Part shown: positions 21,528 to 29,947 of the stretch, in pieces | How positions within the stretch are numbered: the first letter of the stretch is position 1 | How the letters are laid out: each line of letters opens with the position of its first letter | NCBI RefSeq assembly: GCF_046244365.1 | Contig: NZ_CP176395.1 | Coordinates: forward strand, 310,001 to 374,000 | Reading direction: 5' to 3' | From: Paenibacillus_V sp046244365 | GTDB lineage: Bacteria; Bacillota; Bacilli; Paenibacillales; NBRC-103111 | DNA length: 64,000 nucleotides | Made by a program: the position numbers and the translations under genes | The notes under the pieces: generated by a model | The model's input: only the letters and a program-made list of their open reading frames with translations | The model's database searches: none | Told to the model about the DNA's origin: nothing

Positions 21528-22472
21528 ATGCCGAAAAAAATAAAGGTGTCCGACCTTGTGCAGCGATTTTCGATGGAGGTCGTATGCGGCGAGGCGGGAT
21601 TAAAACGGATTATTACGGTTTCCGATTTGTACCGTCCGGGACTGGAGTTAGCCGGATATTTTAACTATCATCCGCGTGAGCGGGTTCAAATTCTTGGCCG
21701 TACGGAGCTTGCCTTTTTCGAAACGCTGGACGAGGCGGAGCGCAAAGATCGGATGAGCCAGCTATGCTCGGAGGAAACGCCGTGCATTTGCGTCACGCGC
21801 GGACTAACGGTACCGGAAGAGCTGATCGAGATCGCGTCGGAGCGAGGATTTGCCGTTCTGCGCAGCAATCATCCTACGACAACGCTGTCCGGCAATATCA
21901 CCGACTTTTTGGAAAGCCGGCTGGCGCCATCCACGACGATACACGGCGTTCTTGTCGATGTATACGGGATCGGAATGCTTATTTCGGGAACGAGCGGAAT
22001 CGGCAAAAGCGAAACCGCGCTTGAACTCGTCAAACGCGGACATCGGCTTATCGCCGACGATGCGGTCGAAATTCGGCAAACGGCTGAAAATATACTGATC
22101 GGGAATGCGCCGGAGCTGATTAAGCACCTCCTGGAAATTCGTGGCGTCGGTATCATTAATGTGATGACTTTGTTCGGCGCCGGCGCAATCCGGACGAACA
22201 TGAAAATCAACGTTGTCGTGAAACTGGAGACGTGGCAGCAAGATAAGCAGTACGATCGGCTGGGACTCGATGAGGAGTTGACGCGCATAATCGATACCGA
22301 TCTGCCGCTTGTCACCATACCTGTACGTCCGGGACGGAACTTGGCGGTTATTATTGAAGTGGCGGCTATGAACTACCGGCTGAAACGGATGGGCTACAAC
22401 GCCGCGCTGCAGTTCACGAACCGTCTGACGGAGACGCTGAACAACGAAGACGTGTACGATAACGAGTCGTAA
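21528..22472 (+). CDS. hprK: HPr kinase/phosphorylase
   Basis: Phosphorylates and dephosphorylates Ser46 of HPr and Crh, the signal for CcpA-mediated carbon catabolite control. It has 314 residues. The Walker A is GTSGIGKS at 154-161, preceded by the IHGVLVDVYG block. The family signature EIRGVGIINV is at 203-212, and the C-terminal RPGRNLAVIIEVAAMN is typical. GAGAGGAG precedes the ATG. A possible substrate with Ser46 is encoded at 41667. The order hprK-lgt-ppaX-acyltransferase-hisZ resembles B. subtilis. Confidence 0.97.
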   Translation: MPKKIKVSDLVQRFSMEVVCGEAGLKRIITVSDLYRPGLELAGYFNYHPRERVQILGRTELAFFETLDEAERKDRMSQLCSEETPCICVTRGLTVPEELIEIASERGFAVLRSNHPTTTLSGNITDFLESRLAPSTTIHGVLVDVYGIGMLISGTSGIGKSETALELVKRGHRLIADDAVEIRQTAENILIGNAPELIKHLLEIRGVGIINVMTLFGAGAIRTNMKINVVVKLETWQQDKQYDRLGLDEELTRIIDTDLPLVTIPVRPGRNLAVIIEVAAMNYRLKRMGYNAALQFTNRLTETLNNEDVYDNES

Positions 22473-22495
22473 TAGGACGTAAGGGGAGGTTACCC

Positions 22496-23506
22496 ATGGC
22501 TTTGATTATTAATCCGATCGCCTTTCGGCTAGGCCCGATTCCCGTTCACTGGTACGGGATCATTTTAGGATCGGCTGCGCTTTTCGGTTTATTTTTGGCA
22601 ATACGGGAAGGCAAGCGGTTCGGCATATCCTCCGACTTTTTCATGGACTTGCTGCTCATCGGCGTTCCGTCTGCTATTATTGGAGCGCGGATTTACTATG
22701 TGGCATTCAAATGGGATTACTACAGTGAGCATCCCTCGGAGATTATCCAAATATGGCAGGGCGGGATCGCGATTTACGGCGCTTTGATCGGCGCGATTGT
22801 CGCCGCTTTCTTCTTCGTTCGGTCCAAAGGCTATAATTTCTGGCGGATTGTCGATATTTGCGCGCCGGGCCTAATCGCAGGCCAAATGATCGGACGCTGG
22901 GGCAACTTTATGAACCAAGAGGCGCACGGCGGAGAAGTGACCGAATCGTTTTTGCGTCAGACGCTGCATCTGCCGGACTTTATCGTGAATCAGATGTACA
23001 TCGACGGGGCATATTACCACCCGACTTTCTTGTATGAATCGATATGGAATTTAGCCGGTCTTCTGCTTCTGTTCGTGCTGCGCCGGAGGCCGTTCCTGCG
23101 TGCGGGCGAGCAGTTTATGAGCTATTTTATCTGGTATGCGATCGGACGCTTCTTTATCGAGGCGCTGCGGACGGACAGCCTCGCATTTGCGGGACCGGAA
23201 TGGCTGGCTTCTCTGGTTCGCGGTCTTTGGTCGCCGATGACGCTGTTGTTCGAAGAAGGCAATATGTCGTACGGCAATGTCCGGATTTCGCAGATGCTCA
23301 GCGTGCTTATTTTAATCGGCGCGATCGCGTTTATCGTCATTAGACGGGTGAAAGGCTATGCGGAAGTGCGCTATGCCGACCCTATCGTGTCGAGCAAGGC
23401 GCCTGTCGGCGCAGGGTCCGAAGAGGGACCGTCCAGAAAGGACGACAAGCCTGGACGCAACGACGGAAACGCCGGCGTGGAAGACGGGACGGCCGAACGG
23501 ACGTAA
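22496..23506 (+). CDS. lgt: Prolipoprotein diacylglyceryl transferase
   Basis: A membrane enzyme that transfers diacylglycerol to the lipobox cysteine of prolipoproteins. It has 336 residues with about seven helices. The signature GRWGNFMNQEAHGG lies near 136-149, and HWYGI near the N-terminus is conserved. After the last helix there is a charged tail of about 50 residues (rich in Lys, Asp, Gly, Glu), making the protein longer than the 270-290 residues usual in Bacillus. GGGGAGG precedes the ATG. A lipoprotein substrate in the window is the PCYCGC protein at 46624. Confidence 0.95.
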   Translation: MALIINPIAFRLGPIPVHWYGIILGSAALFGLFLAIREGKRFGISSDFFMDLLLIGVPSAIIGARIYYVAFKWDYYSEHPSEIIQIWQGGIAIYGALIGAIVAAFFFVRSKGYNFWRIVDICAPGLIAGQMIGRWGNFMNQEAHGGEVTESFLRQTLHLPDFIVNQMYIDGAYYHPTFLYESIWNLAGLLLLFVLRRRPFLRAGEQFMSYFIWYAIGRFFIEALRTDSLAFAGPEWLASLVRGLWSPMTLLFEEGNMSYGNVRISQMLSVLILIGAIAFIVIRRVKGYAEVRYADPIVSSKAPVGAGSEEGPSRKDDKPGRNDGNAGVEDGTAERT

Positions 23507-23538
23507 CGCGGAATGAAGTCACCAAGGGAGTTGCCATA

Positions 23539-24192
23539 ATGATAAAGACCATATTGTTTGACTTGGACGGGACGATCGTCAACACGAATGAGCTTATTAT
23601 CGCAAGCTTTTTGCATGCGTTGGAGGGGCAAACGCCGCAGCCTGTGGGTCGGGAGCATATCGTGCCGAACATGGGCCGGCCGCTGGTCGAGCAGATGCGG
23701 TATTTTAGCGGGCGGGAGCAGGTCGACGATCTGGTAAACGTCTACCGGGAGTATAATGTCCGCAGACATGACGAGCTGGTCGAAGAGTTTCCTTACGTCC
23801 GAGAAGTGCTGGCCGGTTTGCATGCTTCGGGCATCCGGATGGGTGTGGTGACGAGCAAAATCCGGCTGACGACGGAAATGGGACTGAAGCTGCTCGGATT
23901 GAACGAGTATTTGGACACGATCGTTACGGTCGAGGATGTTGCGGAGCCCAAGCCGAGTCCGGAAGGGATTTTGCGGGCGATGGGAGAGCTCGGCGCGGAA
24001 CGGACGTCGACGCTTATGGTCGGAGACAGCCAATATGATATTTTAGCGGCGCAGAATGCGGGCGTGAAAGCGGCCGGCGTGGCGTGGACGTTGAAAGGCG
24101 AGGCTTTCCTGCAAGGGTACAAGCCTGATTATATGCTGCACGATATGCGCGAGCTGCTAGCGATTGCCGGCGTGAAGGCAGATGGGGTCTGA
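23539..24192 (+). CDS. ppaX: Pyrophosphatase PpaX (HAD family)
   Basis: A HAD phosphatase that in B. subtilis hydrolyses the pyrophosphate released when HprK dephosphorylates Ser-P-HPr. It has 217 residues. HAD motif I is LFDLDGTIVNT at residues 5-15, motif II is VTSKIR and motifs III/IV are KPSPEG with MVGDSQYD. The place two genes after hprK supports PpaX over other HAD enzymes. GGGAGTT lies upstream of the ATG. Confidence 0.9.
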   Translation: MIKTILFDLDGTIVNTNELIIASFLHALEGQTPQPVGREHIVPNMGRPLVEQMRYFSGREQVDDLVNVYREYNVRRHDELVEEFPYVREVLAGLHASGIRMGVVTSKIRLTTEMGLKLLGLNEYLDTIVTVEDVAEPKPSPEGILRAMGELGAERTSTLMVGDSQYDILAAQNAGVKAAGVAWTLKGEAFLQGYKPDYMLHDMRELLAIAGVKADGV

Positions 24193-24292
24193 AGATCGGA
24201 TCGGATGCAGTAAGTCTGCTTTCCTGCGGGGGACGGCATACCGGACGCTTTTCGGATGGGCGATAGCATGTTGACGTGAAGAGGGATGACCA

Positions 24293-24778
24293 GTGAGAAA
24301 TGTCGAGCGTTATCCGACGAAAGGGCCTAACGCGCTCTGGCAAGTATACACGACCGTGAACAAATGGAAGGTAGTGCGCAATTTCGTGTTTATCCAATTA
24401 ACGCGATACTCGCCATCCTTGCGCTTCAAAAATTGGGTTTACCGGAACGTGCTCGGCATGAAGGTCGGCGAACATACATCGTTTGCGCTAATGGTGATGG
24501 TCGACGTCTTTTTCCCTGAAAAAATCACTGTCGGCCGGAACTCGATCATCGGCTACAACACGACGATACTTACCCACGAATATTTGATCAGCGAGTACCG
24601 GCTCGGCGAGGTGCGGATCGGCTCGAACGTGATGGTCGGCGCCAATACGACGATATTGCCCGGTGTCACGATCGGCGACAATGCCGTTGTCGGGGCCGGC
24701 TCGGTCGTGCACAAGGACGTTGCGCCTGGGAGCTTCGTGGCGGGGAATCCGCTGCGGGTCATTCGCGAAAGCGATTAG
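24293..24778 (+). CDS. Hexapeptide-repeat acyltransferase (YvoF-like)
   Basis: A left-handed beta-helix acetyltransferase of 161 residues. Isoleucine- and valine-rich hexapeptide repeats run from about residue 75 to 150 (ITVGRNSIIGYNTTI, VRIGSNVMVGANTTI, VTIGDNAVVGAGSVV), ending with the usual PGSFVAGNPLRVI. The start is GTG with GAGGGATG upstream. The acceptor is unknown. The position between ppaX and hisZ matches B. subtilis yvoF. Confidence 0.88.
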   Translation: MRNVERYPTKGPNALWQVYTTVNKWKVVRNFVFIQLTRYSPSLRFKNWVYRNVLGMKVGEHTSFALMVMVDVFFPEKITVGRNSIIGYNTTILTHEYLISEYRLGEVRIGSNVMVGANTTILPGVTIGDNAVVGAGSVVHKDVAPGSFVAGNPLRVIRESD

Positions 24779-24785
24779 TTTATGA

Positions 24786-24819
24786 GAGAGAGGCGAATAC
24801 CGTGCCTCTCTCTTGTTTT
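24786..24819 (+). terminator. Terminator after the acyltransferase gene
   Basis: GAGAGAGGC and GCCTCTCTC form a 9-bp stem with a 9-base loop, followed by TTGTTTT. It ends the hprK operon before hisZ. Confidence 0.88.
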
Positions 24820-24949
24820 GCCTATGTGCAGCCGTAAGGGGCTTGTTTGACGCTCCGTAGCATCCGTGGTAAACTAGCGATTACATTTCATTTCCTTTAA
24901 TTTGTTAGCATATTAGCATGGTCACATGGTAGCGCGCTAAAGCGTCTTG

Positions 24950-24958
24950 TGATATACT
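24950..24958 (+). promoter_or_regulatory. Possible extended -10 promoter for hisZ
   Basis: TGATATACT gives a TG-N-TATACT extended -10 about 35 bases upstream of the hisZ start. No good -35 is seen. Confidence 0.45.
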
Positions 24959-24992
24959 GTTTGTAAATGGAAAACGTGCCGAGGTGATTGCA

Positions 24993-26189
24993 ATGTCAAA
25001 GCCAAAAGTGTTTGAAAAACCGACCGGTGTGAAAGATTATTTGCCGGAAGCCGTCGCCAAGCTTCGCAGCATCGAGTTTCGGGTGCTGGGCTGCATGGAG
25101 CGCTGGGGCTACAGCCAGATCGTGACGCCTACGCTTGAGTTTTACGATACGGTCGGCGCAGCCAGCTCGACGTCGGACAACAAACTGTTCAAGCTGCTGG
25201 ACCAGAACGGACGCACACTCGTTCTGCGGTCCGATATTACTGCGCCGATCGCCCGCGTGGTGGCGTCGCTGCTCAAGACGGAGCCGCTGCCGGTTCGGCT
25301 ATCCTATCATGCGAATGTGTTCCGCACGTTCGAGGAGGAAGCCGGGCGGGAATCGGAGTTTTACCAAACCGGCGTAGAGCTGGTAGGTGACGCTTCGTCG
25401 GAAGCGGATGCGGAAGTGATTGCGCTCGCGATTGCTTCGCTGCAGGCGGCAGGCGTACAGCGGTTCAAAATCGCGCTCGGCCATGTCGGGTTTCTGAACG
25501 GATTGTTTAACGACACGCTGGAAGGTCGTGCCGAAGAGCAGACGGCGCTCAAGGAACGTCTCTTGAATCGCGATTACGTCGGGTACCGGAAGCTGATTCG
25601 CGATTTTGCACTTGAGGATGCGAAGCGGGCGGAACTGGAAAACATTTTGCGCTTGCGCGGGGGAGACGAGATCTGCGAGCAGGCGCGCTTGGTAACGAGA
25701 GATCCGCAGGCGCAGCAGTCGCTGACGCATTTGTGCGAGATCTGGGACGTACTGAAGGCTTACGGAGTTAGCGAGCATGTTGTGATCGATTTGACGATGA
25801 TCGGCAATTTTTCCTATTATACGGGCATGACGTTCGAAGGCTATGCCGCCGATCACGGCTTTCCGGTATGCAGCGGCGGGCGCTATGACAACCTGCTGGC
25901 CCAATTCGGCCGTCCGGCGCCGGCGACCGGCTTCGCGCTCAAAACGAACCGGATCATGGAAGTGGCCGGCGGGCAGGTCGAGGAACCGTACAAGGTACTG
26001 ATCTTGTACGATGCCGACCATCGCGAGGAAGCGTTCCGATGCGCCAAGGACATGCGCAGCCGCGAAGGCGTGAAGGTGGAAACGCGGCGTATCGCAAGCG
26101 AAAGCGAAGGCGACCGGATGACGCTGATCGCCGAAGGCGAGTATGAGTACGACGGGCAAAGGTACGGCGATATCATTTCGTTTTTCTAG
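24993..26189 (+). CDS. hisZ: ATP phosphoribosyltransferase regulatory subunit
   Basis: A histidyl-tRNA synthetase paralogue that forms the active complex with the short HisG. It has 398 residues from the ATG with GAGGTG 6 bases upstream; a GTG at 24984 is inside that ribosome site. The class II core is visible: PTGVKDYLPEAV at the start, the PTLEFYD region, LRSDITAPIARV, YHANVFRTFEEEAGRESEFYQTGVE and the C-terminal CSGGRYDNLLAQFG. There is no anticodon-binding domain as in true HisRS. Normally hisG follows at once; here 1.1 kb of repeats intervene. Confidence 0.95.
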   Translation: MSKPKVFEKPTGVKDYLPEAVAKLRSIEFRVLGCMERWGYSQIVTPTLEFYDTVGAASSTSDNKLFKLLDQNGRTLVLRSDITAPIARVVASLLKTEPLPVRLSYHANVFRTFEEEAGRESEFYQTGVELVGDASSEADAEVIALAIASLQAAGVQRFKIALGHVGFLNGLFNDTLEGRAEEQTALKERLLNRDYVGYRKLIRDFALEDAKRAELENILRLRGGDEICEQARLVTRDPQAQQSLTHLCEIWDVLKAYGVSEHVVIDLTMIGNFSYYTGMTFEGYAADHGFPVCSGGRYDNLLAQFGRPAPATGFALKTNRIMEVAGGQVEEPYKVLILYDADHREEAFRCAKDMRSREGVKVETRRIASESEGDRMTLIAEGEYEYDGQRYGDIISFF

Positions 26190-26286
26190 AGGCAGGGCTC
26201 GCTTTGCGGGCGGCATCGGCGATGGCCGGCAAACGCGAGGCTCCGAGCGGGGAGGCCAGAGGACAGCGCCAACTCGGGAGCTGCGG

Positions 26287-26663
26287 GCTAAGAGCTAAGA
26301 GCTAAGAGCTAAGAGCTAAGAGCTAAGAGCTAAGAGCTAAGAGCTAAGAGCTAAGAGCTAAGAGCTAAGAGCTAAGAGCTAAGAGCTAAGAGCTAAGAGC
26401 TAAGAGCTAAGAGCTAAGAGCTAAGAGCTAAGAGCTAAGAGCTAAGAGCTAAGAGCTAAGAGCTAAGAGCTAAGAGCTAAGAGCTAAGAGCTAAGAGCTA
26501 AGAGCTAAGAGCTAAGAGCTAAGAGCTAAGAGCTAAGAGCTAAGAGCTAAGAGCTAAGAGCTAAGAGCTAAGAGCTAAGAGCTAAGTGCTAAGAGCTAAG
26601 AGCTAAGAGCTAAGAGCTAAGTGCCAAGTGCCAAGTGCCAAGTGCCAGTGCCAAGTGCCAAAC
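26287..26663 (+). repeat. Tandem array of a 7-bp unit (GCTAAGA), about 48 copies, grading into GCCAAGT
   Basis: From 26287 to 26580 there are 42 perfect copies of GCTAAGA. Unit 43 is GCTAAGT, then four perfect units and another GCTAAGT follow to 26622. From 26623 the unit becomes GCCAAGT (26623, 26630, 26637, 26650) with one 6-base copy (26644). Each unit junction creates AGCT. The TAA stop codes in all frames over a few units, so it is not coding. The copy number in an assembly of such a repeat may be wrong. Confidence 0.98.
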
Positions 26664-26689
26664 ACCCAGTACCCAATTTACGTGCCACT

Positions 26690-26905
26690 TTCGAAAATAG
26701 CGAATTAAAGTTCACTATTAGTGAAGGTAAATTCACTATTTCGTTAGCAGATGATAGCAAACAGATCAATAGTGAACTAAAATTCACTATTAGTGAACGT
26801 TAGAGCCAAATAGCGAAGTTTGCTTCACTATTGTCGTAAATGAAGGGTTTTCACTGCAATATAGTGAACTTTGCTTCACTAATAGTGAACTTATGTTCAT
26901 TATCG
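26690..26905. repeat. Cluster of TTCACTA-W-TAGTGAA palindromes and half sites
   Basis: Three perfect 15-base palindromes lie at 26711-26725, 26783-26797 and 26875-26889. Half sites occur near 26732, 26769, 26824 and 26862. Because of the palindrome, both strands translate into short repeated peptides of the KFTIS type. No real gene is supported. Confidence 0.85.
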
Positions 26906-27289
26906 GCAAGTTGTAACGCATAAGCCGGTTGTAATTGGCCCAAAAGACAGCCAAACACTTGCCAAAGCGCAGATTCTGCTCGGTTAGCATACGGCTTTTG
27001 ATCAGAAATGCCGTAGTAGCTAAGCTCAGCTTCCGAAGCGGCTTTGGCTAGAAATTGATAAGCCAAAGTAGCTTAACGCAGTTTTGGAGTGGTTTTTGGC
27101 CGGAGCACGGCAGGCCACAGTAGCCAAGCGAAGCTAACAAAGCGGGCTTTGGGCTAGAACAAGTCGGCACAAACGGATTTGCGTACTACTATAAGCGAAG
27201 AGTCTTAGGTCTTTGGACAGGATGATACAGCCGGCTAAACCAAAGTCGTTTTGCCCTAAGCTAATCGCGGCTCAACATGTTGACGAAGT
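26906..27289. other. Gene-free, weakly repetitive stretch upstream of hisG
   Basis: No credible gene. Degenerate short repeats occur, such as GGCTTTGGCTAGAA near 27040 and GGCTTTGGGCTAGAA near 27145, and variants of AGCCAAAGTAGCT. It looks like decayed repeat material. Confidence 0.55.
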
Positions 27290-27311
27290 AACTTTCTCTG
27301 CAGAAAGTTTT
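27290..27311 (+). promoter_or_regulatory. Terminator-like hairpin directly before the hisG ribosome site
   Basis: AACTTTCT-CTGC-AGAAAGTT is a perfect 8-bp stem followed by TT and then the AGGAGG of hisG. It could be a weak terminator or attenuator, or could affect ribosome access. Confidence 0.5.
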
Positions 27312-27326
27312 TAGGAGGTGCACCCC

Positions 27327-27962
27327 TTGCAACAACTATTGAAGGTTGCCATGCCGAAAGGCCGGATTAATAAGTCGGCGATCAAGCTTCTGCAGGATGC
27401 CGGGTATGCGATACCGGACGATCTGGAAGATTCCCGCAAGCTGATCATTTCGGCGCCCGAAGTGGGCATGGAGTTTATTATGGCGAAGCCGGTCGACGTG
27501 GCGACTTATGTCGAATATGGCGTCACGGACATCGGGATCGTCGGCAAAGACGTGCTGATGGAGGAAGACCGCGACGTTTACGAGCTGCTCGATCTCGGCA
27601 TCGCGCGCTGCCGGATGTCGGTCATCGGACTTCCGGACTGGACGCCCGTCATGAATCCCCGCGTAGCGACGAAATATCCGAATGTCGCTTCGCGTTATTT
27701 CCGCGAACGCGGCCAGCAGGTGGACGTCATTAAGCTGAACGGCTCGATCGAGCTTGCGCCGCTGATCGGCCTGGCCGACCGGATCGTCGATATGGTCGAG
27801 ACCGGCCGCACGCTGCAGGAAAACGGACTGGTCGAGCTGGAGCAAATTTTTCCGATCACCAGCCGCTTGATCGCCAACCGGGTCAGCTACCGGATGAAAA
27901 ACGACGCGATCCAGCAGCTTTGCGACAGGCTGCAGACGGTCATCGGCGAGCCTGTGTTGTAA
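27327..27962 (+). CDS. hisG: ATP phosphoribosyltransferase, short form
   Basis: Catalyses the first step of histidine synthesis, ATP plus PRPP to phosphoribosyl-ATP, with HisZ. It has 211 residues, the short form without the C-terminal regulatory domain. Conserved parts include VAMPKGRI near the start, DIGIVGKDVLMEE, IELAPLIGLADRIVDMVETG and the PRPP-binding TGRTLQENGL. The start is TTG at 27327 with AGGAGG 8 bases upstream; the GTG at 27318 lies within that site. The presence of hisZ fits the short form. Confidence 0.95.
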   Translation: MQQLLKVAMPKGRINKSAIKLLQDAGYAIPDDLEDSRKLIISAPEVGMEFIMAKPVDVATYVEYGVTDIGIVGKDVLMEEDRDVYELLDLGIARCRMSVIGLPDWTPVMNPRVATKYPNVASRYFRERGQQVDVIKLNGSIELAPLIGLADRIVDMVETGRTLQENGLVELEQIFPITSRLIANRVSYRMKNDAIQQLCDRLQTVIGEPVL

Positions 27963-28070
27963 ATGTTTCTCTCGTCGAGTCTTGGATTAACAACGGCATA
28001 ATGACGACGAGAGCGGCGCAAGCCCTTCGAGCGTATGCCGATCTATAGTTACAGGAAGGAGGCCGGACCG

Positions 28071-29351
28071 ATGCGCAAAATGCCGGCTCAACAGTTTTCG
28101 ATTACGAGAGAAGTGGAATACGGTTCCCCCCAGCAGAACGAATCGGTACAAAGGATTATCAAGCGGGTGCGCGAAGAGGGCGATGCGGCGCTGCGGGCAT
28201 ATGCGAAGGAGTTTGACGGCGTCGAAGTCGGCGAGCTGCGCCTAAGCGAGGAAGAGCTGAAGGCGGCGTATGCTCAGGTTGACGATACTTTTCTTGAAGC
28301 GATTCGCGAAGCGGCGGCGAACATTCGTTCGTTTCACGAGAGGCAGAAACGGAACTCCTGGATGGATATGCAGCCGGACGGCACCATACTCGGGCAAGTG
28401 ATCCGGCCGCTCAAGCGGATCGGCATCTACGTACCCGGCGGAAAAGCGGCTTATCCGTCCTCCGTGCTGATGAACGCGATTCCGGCGCAGGTGGCGGGAG
28501 TTCCGGAAATCGTCATGGTGACGCCTCCGGCAACGGCTGGAGAAGAAGGCGTCAATCCCTACATTCTTGTGGCCGCAGCGGAAGTCGGCATTCGCGAAAT
28601 TTACCGCGTCGGCGGTGCGCAGGCGGTTGCGGCGCTGGCGTACGGCACGGAGTCGATCGCGCCGGTCGATAAAATCGTCGGACCCGGCAACATCTACGTA
28701 GCGCTTGCGAAGCGCAGCGTTTTCGGCGCCGTCGACATCGACAGTATCGCCGGCCCTAGCGAGATCGTCGTGCTGGCCGACGAGACGGCCGATCCGGCAT
28801 ACGTAGCCGCCGATCTGCTGTCGCAGGCGGAGCATGACGAGATGGCCTCGGCGGTGCTCGTTACGACGTCGGAGAAGCTTGCCGGCGAGGTGCAGGACGA
28901 GGTGGCCCGCCAGCTCGAAGCGCTGCCCCGCAAGGCTATTGCGGCGCAGTCGATCCGCGACTACGGCGCTATTCTTACAGTCGGCAGCCTGAGCGAAGGG
29001 ATCGATGTGGTCAACCGGCTCGCGCCGGAGCATCTGGAGCTGATGATTGCGGAGCCGTGGAATTCGATCGGCTTGATTGAGAACGCCGGCGCCATTTTCC
29101 TCGGACCGTACAGCTCGGAGCCGGTCGGCGATTATTTTGCCGGTCCGAACCACATTTTGCCTACGAATGGAACGGCCCGGTTCTCGTCTCCGCTTAATGT
29201 GGACGATTTCTTGAAGAAATCGAGCGTTATCTCATACAGTAAGCAGGCGCTGCTGGCGAACGGACGCAAAATCGTGGCGCTCGCCGAGCACGAAGGTTTG
29301 CAAGGCCATGCACGGGCGATTCAGGTGCGACTTGATAAGGAGGGCAACTAA
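28071..29351 (+). CDS. hisD: Histidinol dehydrogenase
   Basis: A zinc and NAD enzyme that oxidises L-histidinol to histidine in the last two steps. It has 426 residues from the ATG with GGAAGGAGG 8 bases upstream; an earlier ATG at 28035 has no such site. Conserved segments: GIYVPGGKAAYPSSVLMNAIPA, GGAQAVAALAYGTES, VDKIVGPGNIYVALAKR, AGPSEIVVLADETADP with the zinc/catalytic region LSQAEHDEMASAVLVT and PEHLELM. It follows hisG by 108 bases. Confidence 0.97.
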   Translation: MRKMPAQQFSITREVEYGSPQQNESVQRIIKRVREEGDAALRAYAKEFDGVEVGELRLSEEELKAAYAQVDDTFLEAIREAAANIRSFHERQKRNSWMDMQPDGTILGQVIRPLKRIGIYVPGGKAAYPSSVLMNAIPAQVAGVPEIVMVTPPATAGEEGVNPYILVAAAEVGIREIYRVGGAQAVAALAYGTESIAPVDKIVGPGNIYVALAKRSVFGAVDIDSIAGPSEIVVLADETADPAYVAADLLSQAEHDEMASAVLVTTSEKLAGEVQDEVARQLEALPRKAIAAQSIRDYGAILTVGSLSEGIDVVNRLAPEHLELMIAEPWNSIGLIENAGAIFLGPYSSEPVGDYFAGPNHILPTNGTARFSSPLNVDDFLKKSSVISYSKQALLANGRKIVALAEHEGLQGHARAIQVRLDKEGN

Positions 29352-29353
29352 AG

Positions 29354-29944
29354 ATGGCGGAAAGAAAAGGCGGCATTTCGCGCAAAACGAACGAAACGGA
29401 TATTCAGCTTAGCTTGAACGTGGACGGCACCGGAATTTCGGAGCTCGAAACGGACGTGCCGTTTCTGAACCATATGCTTGACTTGTTTACGAAGCACGGG
29501 CAATTCGATTTGCAGGTGAAGGCGCAGGGAGATATCGATATCGACGACCATCATACGGTCGAAGACATCGGAATTTGCCTGGGGCATGCGCTGCGCGAAG
29601 CGCTTGGCGACAAGAAGGGGATCAAAAGGTACGCGAGCGTGTTCATCCCGATGGACGAGGCGCTTGCTCAGGTCGTCATCGACGTCAGCAACCGGCCGCA
29701 TTTCGAATACCGGGCCCAATATCCGTCGGCGCAGGTAGGCAGCTTCACTACGGAGCTCGTTCACGAGTTTCTTTGGAAGCTTGCTCTGGAAGCGCGGATT
29801 ACCTTGCATGTCATCGTGCACTATGGGCACAACACGCATCATATGATCGAGGCGGTGTTCAAGGCGCTAGGGCGCGCCATCGACGAGGCGACAAGCATCG
29901 ATCCCCGGGTGAAGGGCGTTCCGTCGACGAAGGGAGTGCTATAA
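29354..29944 (+). CDS. hisB: Imidazoleglycerol-phosphate dehydratase
   Basis: A manganese enzyme that dehydrates imidazoleglycerol phosphate. It has 196 residues, the monofunctional form without the phosphatase domain. Metal ligands lie in FLNHMLDLFTKHG and in DIDDHHTVEDIGICLGHAL, with the matching second half HVIVHYGHNTHHMIEAVFKALG. It starts 2 bases after hisD, so they are coupled. Confidence 0.97.
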   Translation: MAERKGGISRKTNETDIQLSLNVDGTGISELETDVPFLNHMLDLFTKHGQFDLQVKAQGDIDIDDHHTVEDIGICLGHALREALGDKKGIKRYASVFIPMDEALAQVVIDVSNRPHFEYRAQYPSAQVGSFTTELVHEFLWKLALEARITLHVIVHYGHNTHHMIEAVFKALGRAIDEATSIDPRVKGVPSTKGVL

Positions 29945-29947
29945 CGC

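Noticed and set aside
24820..24992. T-box leader for hisZ
   Set aside because: No T-box antiterminator sequence or specifier-loop structure is visible.
26287..26622. CRISPR array
   Set aside because: The units are 7 bp and contiguous, with no spacers and no cas genes.
26621..26803. Open frame of 60 codons with repeated SELKFTIS-like peptides
   Set aside because: The repeats come from DNA palindromes that read alike on both strands; there is no ribosome site and the start lies in the tandem array.
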